Assembly (NCBI GenBank): GCA_023145535.1 | Contig: JAGLDQ010000195.1 | Location: forward strand, 1 to 5,352 | Length of the DNA: 5,352 nucleotides | Source of the DNA: Cocleimonas sp. | Lineage (GTDB): Bacteria > Pseudomonadota > Gammaproteobacteria > Thiotrichales > Thiotrichaceae | Direction of reading: 5' to 3' | Shown: positions 1 through 5,352 of the stretch, in pieces | Numbering within the stretch: position 1 is the stretch's first letter | How the letters are laid out: every line of letters begins with the position of its first letter | Made by a program: the position numbers and the translations under genes | Notes under the pieces: generated by a model | The model's database searches: none | What the model was told of the DNA's origin: nothing | What the model saw: the letters and a program-made list of their open reading frames with translations, nothing else

Positions 1-45
1 AAAGAATAAAAGAATAAAAAAGATAAAAATATTTTTCTGTATCAT

Positions 46-127
46 GCCAGTCCCCTATTATAATTAATAACCAATTCTATCGTAGCTAAGGTTTTTTTTA
101 TAGGGGTAGTTACACGGGACTTCTGGC
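46..127. repeat. nested imperfect inverted repeats
   Basis: The outer arms are GCCAG (46-50) and CTGGC (123-127). Next inward, TCCC (51-54) can pair with GGGA (116-119). As a competing inner pairing, CCCCTAT (52-58) is the exact complement of ATAGGGG (100-106), with AACC (69-72) opposite GGTT (90-93) inside it. AATAACC (66-72) is also complementary to GGTTATT (141-147), outside the unit. These alternatives cannot all form at once. This could be a terminator structure, the edge of a small RNA, or a relic of a short repeat element. The arms are seen directly; any function is inference. Confidence 0.4.
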
Positions 128-147
128 TATTTTTAGGGGGGGTTATT

Positions 148-171
148 GTGCTTTTCTCTACTGAAAAGCAC
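148..171. repeat. perfect 9-bp hairpin downstream of the TIR gene (possible terminator)
   Basis: GTGCTTTTC (148-156) and GAAAAGCAC (163-171) are exact reverse complements separated by a 6-base loop, TCTACT. It lies 40 bases after the stop codon of the TIR-Lcl_C gene. On the minus strand the stem is followed by AATAA and then a run of C rather than a U tract. On the plus strand it is followed by GGTCATTGTG. It therefore does not meet the usual definition of a Rho-independent terminator. It may still stabilise the 3' end of the transcript or pause polymerase. Confidence 0.55.
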
Positions 172-211
172 GGTCATTGTGTGGGTAAAATATACAAAAT
201 AGCGTATTGTA

Positions 212-1132
212 TTAACCTGTCGAACGATTAAATAATTTAATATAACCTTGATCGGTCATTTGGCTCGTTCTCACTAGGCGCACACTTGCATTATAGTGCT
301 TAAGACTTTCTTCATCATTACCTGAATCAAAGTGTAATGCCCATGCGTAATCTTCTTTATTAAAAAATGTAGAGGATGTCCAGTACCTTGTTGGCGAGGT
401 GTTGGGGAAAACATTTTTATTAATCGTAGGCTGAGTGCATTTTTCGTTCATTAAGGAGGTTGCATGACGTTCTTCTGTGAGTGGTGAAGCCACTGTCTGC
501 TGACAAGAGACTAAAGAGCGTAATTCTTTAACCGTTGGTAGCCTCCAATCATTGTAACCTGCAAAACTGCTTTGTTTAAAACGATTTACAGCCGTTTCCC
601 ATGTGTATTGTCGTACCATTCCTTTGCCGCAGGTAATATCACGTTGTCCTTCACTGTACTTTTTCCACATGAGGTTTGTTTTGCAATCGGTAATGGTATC
701 GTCATTGTTGTCGATATATTTTCCTGCCTGCAAAATGGGTTCTGGTTGAGTGAATTTACGGATGGTTTGTAGCAAATGTTGATAACGTAGATCATTTCGA
801 TCACCTTTCCAGCTTTGCAAGGCTTCTGTCGAAAGACTTGCATATGGCATGGGGGGAATAACATGCTCGCAGAAAATAGGAATTAAGAGGTTTTGCTCCA
901 TCGCGATAAGGGTTTCAGCCTTAACACTAAATGAGGTGATTGCCTGTTGAGACCAAACCGTAATAACACATTGACATTGCTCAAAAGTGTCTTGAATGAT
1001 GGCGGCAAAGTTTTCATTGGTTAAATGATTTTTTTCCCAGTTGACACGATAGCCTTCTGCTTGTAATGCAGTGGCGAGTAGGGAGACCCAAGGTCTATCG
1101 TTGCTACTGTGGCTGATGAAGATATCGTTCAT
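212..1132 (-). CDS. TIR domain / Lcl_C (DUF1566) fusion protein
   Basis: This is a 306-residue protein with two domains. Residues 3 to about 127 form a bacterial TIR domain. It opens with DIFISHSSND, and the segment VWSQQAITSFSVKAE (59-73) aligns with the usual S-x(n)-S-W-V-x-x-E signature, which places the putative catalytic glutamate at E73; the usual tryptophan is F68. Residues about 137-290 form an Lcl_C/DUF1566 domain: KYIDNNDDTITD, LMWKK, FAGYNDWRLPTVKEL (190-204), YWTSST (250-255) and VRLVR (284-288). Lcl_C domains are related to the C-type-lectin-like fold. No signal peptide or membrane segment is visible, so the protein is probably cytoplasmic. Bacterial TIR domains often cleave NAD+ or make cyclic ADP-ribose products, and many serve in phage defence; that activity is not shown here. 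The start is supported by AAAGGA about 10 bases upstream. It is set apart from the relA operon by 139 bases. The domain calls are secure; the biological role is not known. Confidence 0.9.
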   Translation of the reverse strand: MNDIFISHSSNDRPWVSLLATALQAEGYRVNWEKNHLTNENFAAIIQDTFEQCQCVITVWSQQAITSFSVKAETLIAMEQNLLIPIFCEHVIPPMPYASLSTEALQSWKGDRNDLRYQHLLQTIRKFTQPEPILQAGKYIDNNDDTITDCKTNLMWKKYSEGQRDITCGKGMVRQYTWETAVNRFKQSSFAGYNDWRLPTVKELRSLVSCQQTVASPLTEERHATSLMNEKCTQPTINKNVFPNTSPTRYWTSSTFFNKEDYAWALHFDSGNDEESLKHYNASVRLVRTSQMTDQGYIKLFNRSTG

Positions 1133-1141
1133 TGTTTATGA

Positions 1142-1148
1142 TTCCTTT
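1142..1148 (-). promoter_or_regulatory. ribosome binding site of the TIR-Lcl_C gene
   Basis: On the minus strand the sequence reads AAAGGAA, about 10 bases before the ATG at 1132-1130. It supports that start, which also falls directly before the conserved TIR opening strand (DIFISHSS), so nothing of the domain is missing. Confidence 0.6.
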
Positions 1149-1159
1149 AGTGCTTATTC

Positions 1160-1176
1160 CTTGTTCGACAAGTATA
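1160..1176 (-). promoter_or_regulatory. possible -10 box with overlapping small palindrome
   Basis: Reading the minus strand, TATACT (1176-1171) matches five of six bases of the sigma-70 -10 consensus. It would place the transcription start near 1164, about 30 bases before the TIR gene start codon. I see no good -35 hexamer at 16-18 bases, only an AT-rich stretch. An interrupted palindrome, CTTGT-TCG-ACAAG (1160-1172), overlaps the end of the -10 box and the expected start. It could be an operator or merely a small 5' hairpin. This is a weak prediction based only on consensus matching. Confidence 0.3.
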
Positions 1177-1271
1177 CACATATCGTTAGCAATTATTATT
1201 AAGTTTAGGAATGAGGATTAAAATTCAATAATTTATCTTTTGATGTTCCTAAGAACTGAATAGACGTGTTC

Positions 1272-1742
1272 TTATAAGGTTAGTTTTAGCTTGCGTCCAC
1301 CCGTGATTTGAAAGCTATTTTCTCGATAAAATTGCAGTGTTCTGGAAAATTCAGGGATAGGAGGAGTGGTAACTTCTAACCGTTTCCAGTGTTTTTGCTG
1401 TGCAAAAGCAATTGCCTTGTCGAGCAGTTCTTTCCCTATGTTTTGTGAGCGATAATTTGCTCGCACATACAGTTCAGGGAGTGTCCCGTAGGCTCCTTCT
1501 GCATATAAAGCATAGCTTTCATAGAGTGAAACAAAACCAATGGGGACATTGTTATTATCCAATGCAATAAACACCCAATACTTATCCTCTTTGAGAAGTA
1601 TTTTGATTCTCTTAAGGGTTTCATCTTGATGAAAGGTGAAGGCAGGTTCTTTCGTTGCCTGCATAATTTCATCTAATAACTCACCCACCATAATAGCAAG
1701 TTCATCATAATGTTCAGCCGAAATATAGGTTATAGCTGTCAT
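1272..1742 (-). CDS. GNAT-family N-acetyltransferase
   Basis: This 156-residue protein has the length and layout of a single-domain GNAT acetyltransferase, which moves an acetyl group from acetyl-CoA to an amine. The beta strands before the cofactor site are visible at VFIALDNNNVPIGFVSLY (57-74). Motif A follows: ELYVRANYRSQNIGKELL (90-107). The pyrophosphate-binding loop is R98-S-Q-N-I-G103, a variant of R/Q-x-x-G-x-G/A in which the first glycine is N101. The C-terminal motif B is seen in LEVTTPPIPEFSRTLQFYRENSFQ (122-145), with the usual FY followed by a short turn. The acceptor substrate cannot be read from sequence: it could be a small amine, an amino acid, a toxic compound or a protein. 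It is the third gene of the HAD-relA-GNAT cluster, 14 bases after relA. The start is fixed by a strong Shine-Dalgarno. Confidence 0.88.
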   Translation of the reverse strand: MTAITYISAEHYDELAIMVGELLDEIMQATKEPAFTFHQDETLKRIKILLKEDKYWVFIALDNNNVPIGFVSLYESYALYAEGAYGTLPELYVRANYRSQNIGKELLDKAIAFAQQKHWKRLEVTTPPIPEFSRTLQFYRENSFQITGGRKLKLTL

Positions 1743-1750
1743 GAGTAGCG

Positions 1751-1757
1751 CTTCCTT
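1751..1757 (-). promoter_or_regulatory. strong Shine-Dalgarno of the GNAT gene, overlapping the relA stop
   Basis: The minus strand reads TAAAGGAAG: the relA stop codon TAA (1759-1757) shares its last A with AAGGAAG (1757-1751). The spacing to the ATG (1742-1740) is 8 bases. This arrangement suggests that ribosomes finishing relA can restart on the GNAT gene (translational coupling), and it supports co-transcription. Confidence 0.7.
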
Positions 1758-3910
1758 TAGCTCTTTCTTCTAACATCCATGACATTAGGCAATTCGTCAA
1801 TTTTGCCTAATGCGGTTGATAGTTTTTTCAAGTTTTCTATTAAGATTTCAATATTAAGAATAGAGATTAAATCTGTTTTTCCTCGTGCAAGTGAAATATT
1901 TGATACATTGATTTGCTGCTTTGCCAGTACATCAGCAACATCCCGTAAAAAACCAGGTTGATTAAAGCCTGTGACTTGCATATCAACGGTATAGGCGGTT
2001 GTTTCTTTTCCCCAGCTTGCACTAGTCAAGCGGAGTTGTTGTTCTGAAGTTAGATGTTGTTGTTGTACATTAGTACAGTCAGCACGATGAATTTTTATAC
2101 CACGACCAAGACTAATATAGCCAATGATGTCATCCCCTGGAACGGGTTGGCAACAGTTTGATATTTCAACTAATAAATTACTAACCCCTTGTATTTGAAT
2201 GCCTTGGTGATTCGATTTTTCATTAACATTGACCTTGCGAAGTTTAACTTCTTTTTTATGCGGAATATCAATGCTGTCCGCAATCTGGGCAACACTAATA
2301 TCACCGCGCCCCAAGCTGATCAGAAACTCACGTTTATTTTGCAGCCTAAAACGTTCGACTAACTGTTCAATATCAAACTTTTTAATTCCCAAACGATGGC
2401 GCTCTTCTTCTAAAACGCTCATACCATCCTGTAGATTTTTTTCATGATCCTGCTGACGAAACCAATGCCTGATTTTAGTACGCGTCCCTGCTGACCCAAC
2501 ATATTCTAGTATAGGATTGAGCCATTTGCGCTTAGGTTGTTCTATTTTTCCCGTAATTATTTCAACTTTATCGCCATTGCGTAATTTATAATCCAGTGGA
2601 ACAATAGCGCCATTGACTCGCGCGCCTTTGCAAAGATGTCCAACATGCGTATGAATGGCATAGGCAAAATCAATGGGCGTAGAGCCTTTGCTGAGATCAA
2701 GAATTTCCCCTTTGGGGCTTAAAGCAAACACACGATCAGGAAAGATACCAGCTTGAAAATCTTCTAATAACTCAGAGTCCGATTCATCATTGTCGAGCAA
2801 ACGACGTAGTGATGAAACGACGCGTTCCATATCCGCATCCTGCGAACCACCTTCTTTGTAACGCCAATGCGCCGCTACGCCTAATTCGGCAAAGAGGTGC
2901 ATATCATTGGTACGAATTTGTATTTCAACGGCTTTATTTTCAGGGCCAATAACAACAGTATGTAGGGATTGGTAACCATTGGATTTACGATTATTAATAT
3001 AATCATCAAATTCGTCAGGAATGTATTGCCATGTTGCATGAACATTGGAAATAACGGCGTAGCAATCACGATCATTCTCAACAATCACCCGTACCGCGCG
3101 CAAATCATAAAGTTGATCAAAATCTATTTGCTTACGCTGCATCTTTTTCCAGATGCTATAAATATGCTTGGGTCTACCGTAAACCTTCGCATCAACATGA
3201 TCGTTTGCTAATAAATCTTGCAATGTATTGGTGAAATTTTCGATATATTCTTCACGCTCTAAACGTTTAGTCGCCAGCGATTTTGCAATGCGTCGATAGC
3301 AGTCAGGCTCTAGGTAACGAAAGGCTAGATCCTCCATTTCCCATTTTAATTGGCTGATTCCTAAACGGTTAGCCAGTGGCGCATAGATGGCCATTGTCTC
3401 CGATGCAAAGGCTTGCATGGTTTCATCATCTGTTTTTGCAACTAAGCGCAATTGCTGTAAATTCCAAGCGAGACGAATGAGTACGGCACGAACATCATCC
3501 ACCATCGCTAATAACATGCGGCGTAATTTTTCAGCTTGAGCAGGAATAGCGACCCCATTTTCTGCGGGAGATTTGAAATTGTGAAGTAAGCGCATATTTT
3601 TTACTAATTGCGCGACAGTGCTATCGAACCCCCTTTCTATATCCTCAATGGAAAATATTTCATTTAAGCCAATATCGCTCAGTAAAGCAGCTACCAAGGT
3701 GACTTGATCAACTTGTAAGCTGAGTAGAATATTTGCGACATCAAGACTAATCGGCACGTGTGGTAAACGTCGGGCTGATTCTATTTGCAAGATATAATCA
3801 ACGGCATCGCTGACCTGCTGCTTGTCCTTTTTATCGTCTGACAACCATAAACGCTCAATCCATTCGTCACGCGTGTATTTGGTATTATTTATTAGATGGC
3901 TATGTTGCAT
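1757..3910 (-). CDS. relA: RelA, monofunctional GTP pyrophosphokinase, (p)ppGpp synthetase I
   Basis: The enzyme transfers pyrophosphate from ATP to GTP or GDP to make (p)ppGpp when ribosomes stall on uncharged tRNA. At 717 residues it is close to E. coli RelA (744). Domain order: a pseudo-hydrolase HD domain (about 40-175), in which the usual HD is S78-D79 in LLSDIGLN and the later LADR-type motif reads LAWN (147-150), so (p)ppGpp hydrolysis is not expected; the synthetase domain (about 240-352), with GRPKH (245-249), metal-binding D269, EFDD (300-303), NGYQSLHT (311-318) and catalytic E329 in VEIQIRT; TGS (about 390-453); a helical region; the zinc-finger-like domain with C586, C587, H608 and C612; and a C-terminal ACT/RRM domain (about 640-715). 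EFDD rather than RxKD marks the monofunctional class. The ATG at 3910 lies 15 bases after the HAD stop and has only a weak Shine-Dalgarno. It is the middle gene of the HAD-relA-GNAT cluster. A separate SpoT must exist elsewhere in the genome. Confidence 0.97.
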   Translation of the reverse strand: MQHSHLINNTKYTRDEWIERLWLSDDKKDKQQVSDAVDYILQIESARRLPHVPISLDVANILLSLQVDQVTLVAALLSDIGLNEIFSIEDIERGFDSTVAQLVKNMRLLHNFKSPAENGVAIPAQAEKLRRMLLAMVDDVRAVLIRLAWNLQQLRLVAKTDDETMQAFASETMAIYAPLANRLGISQLKWEMEDLAFRYLEPDCYRRIAKSLATKRLEREEYIENFTNTLQDLLANDHVDAKVYGRPKHIYSIWKKMQRKQIDFDQLYDLRAVRVIVENDRDCYAVISNVHATWQYIPDEFDDYINNRKSNGYQSLHTVVIGPENKAVEIQIRTNDMHLFAELGVAAHWRYKEGGSQDADMERVVSSLRRLLDNDESDSELLEDFQAGIFPDRVFALSPKGEILDLSKGSTPIDFAYAIHTHVGHLCKGARVNGAIVPLDYKLRNGDKVEIITGKIEQPKRKWLNPILEYVGSAGTRTKIRHWFRQQDHEKNLQDGMSVLEEERHRLGIKKFDIEQLVERFRLQNKREFLISLGRGDISVAQIADSIDIPHKKEVKLRKVNVNEKSNHQGIQIQGVSNLLVEISNCCQPVPGDDIIGYISLGRGIKIHRADCTNVQQQHLTSEQQLRLTSASWGKETTAYTVDMQVTGFNQPGFLRDVADVLAKQQINVSNISLARGKTDLISILNIEILIENLKKLSTALGKIDELPNVMDVRRKS

Positions 3911-3925
3911 AGTTAATCTGGATCG

Positions 3926-4633
3926 CTATGAGATTAAACGAACCTGTCCCTTTATTTCATCTAAACATTGAATAATGGCCGTTGGTTTTTTATCTTCCAA
4001 CCAGACACCCTTAGAAGGGTTATACCATATTGCAAATAACCCTGCATTAAGTGCGCCAAGTACATCTTGATGCGGGTGATCACCAATATGCAGTATTTCA
4101 TTCGCCATGCAACCTGCCTGTTGCACGGCATAATGGAAAATTTCAGGCTCAGGCTTGGCAACGCCTACCGTGTTAACATTCACATTAAAATCAAAATATT
4201 TGCCCAATCCAATATGATTGACATCCGCATTACCATTGCTAATAGTGCCTAAGCTGAAATTAGTCGCTAACTGTTCTAAACTTTCTAGTGCGCCTTTAAA
4301 CAAGGTCACCTCATTGCGGGCTAACCAAAAAATATGAAATGCATCGTCTGCCATTTGTGGAGGGTATGAAAACTCATCCGCGAGCTGTGCCAACCAATCA
4401 AGACGAATTTTGGTCAGATTAAACACCTGTTTAGGGTGAGACCGCATATACTGCAAGCGATTTTCAACGAGTTGTTTTTCATTATAGCGGGTGGTTATTT
4501 TAGGATAATCGTTAGCAAGCCAGTTGTAGCAGGTTTTCTCAGCGTTACGAAGCACAGGGGCGCAAGCCCATAAGGTATCATCAAGGTCGAAAGTAATACA
4601 TTTAATAGTCATGCGAGGATAATATGGCAACAC
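3926..4633 (-). CDS. HAD-superfamily hydrolase, YigB-like phosphatase
   Basis: This is a haloacid-dehalogenase-fold phosphatase of up to 235 residues. Numbered from the GTG at 4633, all four motifs are present: motif I ITFDLDDTLW with nucleophile D16 and acid/base D18; motif II in TISNGN with S132; motif III lysine K160 in VAKPEPEIF; and motif IV GDHPHQD with D185 and D190. The helical insert between motifs I and II is a C1-type cap. Similarity to E. coli YigB is seen in the motif I context (TFDLDDTL...PV), the NGN after motif II and GLGxYFxF. YigB dephosphorylates an intermediate of riboflavin synthesis and other sugar phosphates; the substrate here is inferred only at that level. The start is uncertain: GTG at 4633 or ATG at 4612 (giving 228 residues, beginning MTIKCITFDLDD). 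Neither has a clear Shine-Dalgarno. The ATG places motif I near the N-terminus and avoids overlapping the divergent gene, so I lean towards it. Confidence 0.88.
   Translation of the reverse strand: MLPYYPRMTIKCITFDLDDTLWACAPVLRNAEKTCYNWLANDYPKITTRYNEKQLVENRLQYMRSHPKQVFNLTKIRLDWLAQLADEFSYPPQMADDAFHIFWLARNEVTLFKGALESLEQLATNFSLGTISNGNADVNHIGLGKYFDFNVNVNTVGVAKPEPEIFHYAVQQAGCMANEILHIGDHPHQDVLGALNAGLFAIWYNPSKGVWLEDKKPTAIIQCLDEIKGQVRLIS
4615..4619 (+). promoter_or_regulatory. ribosome binding site of the lipase-like gene
   Basis: GAGGA lies 4 bases before the ATG at 4624, a short but usable spacing. It picks this ATG over later in-frame methionines, which would remove the signal peptide. The site sits within the 11-base gap between the ATG codons of the two divergent genes. 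Confidence 0.55.
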
Positions 4634-5352
4634 AGCGTGAAAAGTTTAGTTTTTTATTCCGTATTTTACTATTTATTGTATTGCTCGCATCAGCATCCGT
4701 GCAAGCCAAAACGATGGTATTAATCCACGGCTATATGGCAGATGGTATGTCATGGCGCAGTAGCGAAGCGACTAAAGGGCTGGTTCAGGCAGGCTGGAAA
4801 GATGGCGGTGAATATAGTTTTAATCATGCTGGGATGTTAACGCCAAACAACCCACAGGCAGGAATAGATGCATTTTTCACGGTAAATTTACCGTCAAAAG
4901 CACCGATTGAAGTACAAACAAGCATTCTAGGCCGTTATTTAGATCATCTTTATTCTATCCGGAATGAGCCATTTATCTTCGTTGGACATTCCGCAGGCGG
5001 TATTGTAGCGCGTTTATATCTACTAATACCCACTCATGTTCCAGCCAGTGCTTTAATTACTATTAGCACACCACACTTAGGCACGCCCACTGCCAATATC
5101 GCGTTTTCAGCTGGTGATTCTCCAATAGGCATCCTACTTGACCTAGCAGGACAAGATGATATTAGAGACTCGCGCGGTTTATTCTCCGACTTAAAAGAAG
5201 CGGTACCGAATACCTTTCTCTACTGGCTAAATCAACAAATCCATCCACGTATTCACTATGTATCGATTGTCCGCGCAAATAAAACCAAAACTAAACTCAG
5301 TCAATATGACTTTGTTGTACCGTATGAAAGTCAAAATATGAATAATGTCTGG
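4624..5352 (+). CDS. secreted alpha/beta-hydrolase, lipase-like (3' end beyond window)
   Basis: My own translation from ATG 4624 gives 243 residues with no stop before the window edge, so the gene is partial at its 3' end. Residues 1-28 look like a Sec signal peptide: basic residues at R5, K7 and R13, a hydrophobic core (I14-A22) and an SVQA cleavage site before K29. The mature part begins with the strand and oxyanion motif TMVLIHGY (H35-G36). The nucleophile elbow is GHSAGG with S123, followed by TISTPHLGTPTAN, which is typical of triacylglycerol-lipase and PGAP1-like esterases. The likely acid is D229 in YDFVVPYES; the catalytic histidine should lie beyond the edge. The predicted role is hydrolysis of lipid or other esters in the periplasm or outside the cell. 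It diverges from the HAD-relA operon and its start region overlaps or nearly touches the HAD start. No convincing promoter is seen upstream; any promoter must lie inside the HAD gene. Confidence 0.88.
   Translation, partial: MATQREKFSFLFRILLFIVLLASASVQAKTMVLIHGYMADGMSWRSSEATKGLVQAGWKDGGEYSFNHAGMLTPNNPQAGIDAFFTVNLPSKAPIEVQTSILGRYLDHLYSIRNEPFIFVGHSAGGIVARLYLLIPTHVPASALITISTPHLGTPTANIAFSAGDSPIGILLDLAGQDDIRDSRGLFSDLKEAVPNTFLYWLNQQIHPRIHYVSIVRANKTKTKLSQYDFVVPYESQNMNNVW
4675..4704 (-). promoter_or_regulatory. possible sigma-70 promoter for the HAD-relA-GNAT operon
   Basis: On the minus strand TTGCAC (4704-4699) and TACAAT (4680-4675) are separated by 18 bases. The -10 box matches five of six consensus bases; the -35 matches only the TTG. 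Transcription would start near 4668, some 35-56 bases before the HAD start codon. The site lies inside the signal-peptide region of the divergent lipase gene. This is weak, consensus-based evidence. Confidence 0.25.

Larger units (their letters stand above)
1..211. other. AT-rich non-coding region with several inverted repeats
   Basis: I see no credible coding region here; stops are frequent in all frames I read. The left edge carries a tandem repeat of AAAGAATA (1-8 and 9-16), followed by a 12-bp AT palindrome (25-36). Further right are nested inverted repeats (46-127), a run of eight T (92-99), a run of seven G (136-142) and a perfect hairpin (148-171). It follows the stop codon of the TIR gene, which is read leftwards, so it would form that gene's 3' untranslated or terminator region. 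The gene further left lies outside the window, so its orientation is unknown. Confidence 0.6.

Noticed and set aside
1..36. Short A-rich tandem repeat as the start of a CRISPR array or origin.
   Set aside because: There are only two copies of an 8-base unit, with no spacers, and no DnaA-box-like sites next to it; it looks like simple low-complexity sequence.
163..177. AAAAGCACGGTCATT resembles the Pasteurellaceae DNA uptake sequence (AAGTGCGGT).
   Set aside because: The core differs (GCACGGT against GTGCGGT), it occurs only once as far as I can see, and nothing else in the window points to Pasteurellaceae.
212..400. The C-terminal Lcl_C region as a variable repeat of a diversity-generating retroelement.
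   Set aside because: Lectin-fold C-termini are typical targets of such elements. However, the codons near the end (YWTSST to VRLVR) are not enriched for AAC/AAT, no similar template repeat is seen in bases 1-211, and no reverse transcriptase is in the window. A search of the flanking genome for a reverse transcriptase and template would settle it.
572..864. Open frames on both strands inside the TIR-Lcl_C gene.
   Set aside because: They overlap a well-supported domain in another frame, have no Shine-Dalgarno and no recognisable protein motif.
1245..1256. GTTCCTAAGAAC near-palindrome after the GNAT gene as an operon terminator.
   Set aside because: Only four outer base pairs are perfect, with one internal mismatch, and no T run follows on either strand.
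2881..3211. Open frames on both strands inside relA.
   Set aside because: They lie over the synthetase domain of RelA, whose motifs are intact in the true frame; their translations are low-complexity and hydrophobic by chance.
3961..4252. Open frames on both strands inside the HAD phosphatase gene.
   Set aside because: They shadow HAD motifs II-IV in other frames and show no domain or start signal of their own.

Overview
The window is bacterial chromosome, visibly AT-rich, and most likely from a gammaproteobacterium. The main evidence is a full-length RelA of the monofunctional (p)ppGpp synthetase type, with an EFDD motif and a degenerated hydrolase domain. That enzyme is characteristic of gamma- and betaproteobacteria, which keep a separate SpoT. 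The HAD phosphatase upstream resembles YigB, which fits the same group. The TIR plus Lcl_C (DUF1566) protein is of a kind I associate with large-genome environmental bacteria such as filamentous sulfur oxidisers (Beggiatoa-like). That last placement is a guess.

Layout from right to left, in the direction most genes are read. At 4624 a secreted alpha/beta-hydrolase (lipase-like) gene starts on the plus strand and runs off the right edge without a stop. It is divergent from a three-gene minus-strand cluster: a YigB-like HAD phosphatase (to 3926), relA (3910-1757) and a GNAT acetyltransferase (1742-1272). The gaps of 15 and 14 bases, and a Shine-Dalgarno that abuts the relA stop codon, make a single operon very likely. 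The HAD and lipase start codons are only 11 bases apart, or overlap if the upstream GTG is used, so each promoter would lie inside the other gene.

A 139-base gap (1133-1271) separates this operon from the last gene, also on the minus strand. It encodes an N-terminal TIR domain fused to a C-terminal Lcl_C domain (212-1132). The gap holds a possible -10 box, a small palindrome and a good Shine-Dalgarno, so this gene probably has its own promoter. Downstream of its stop, bases 1-211 contain no gene but are rich in inverted repeats, including a perfect 9-bp hairpin at 148-171, a T8 run and a G7 run.

The operon is housekeeping and stress physiology: alarmone synthesis, a small-molecule phosphatase and a small acetyltransferase. 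The most unusual item is the TIR-Lcl_C fusion. It pairs a putative NAD-cleaving or signalling domain with a C-type-lectin-like putative recognition domain, with no recognisable defence partner gene inside the window.
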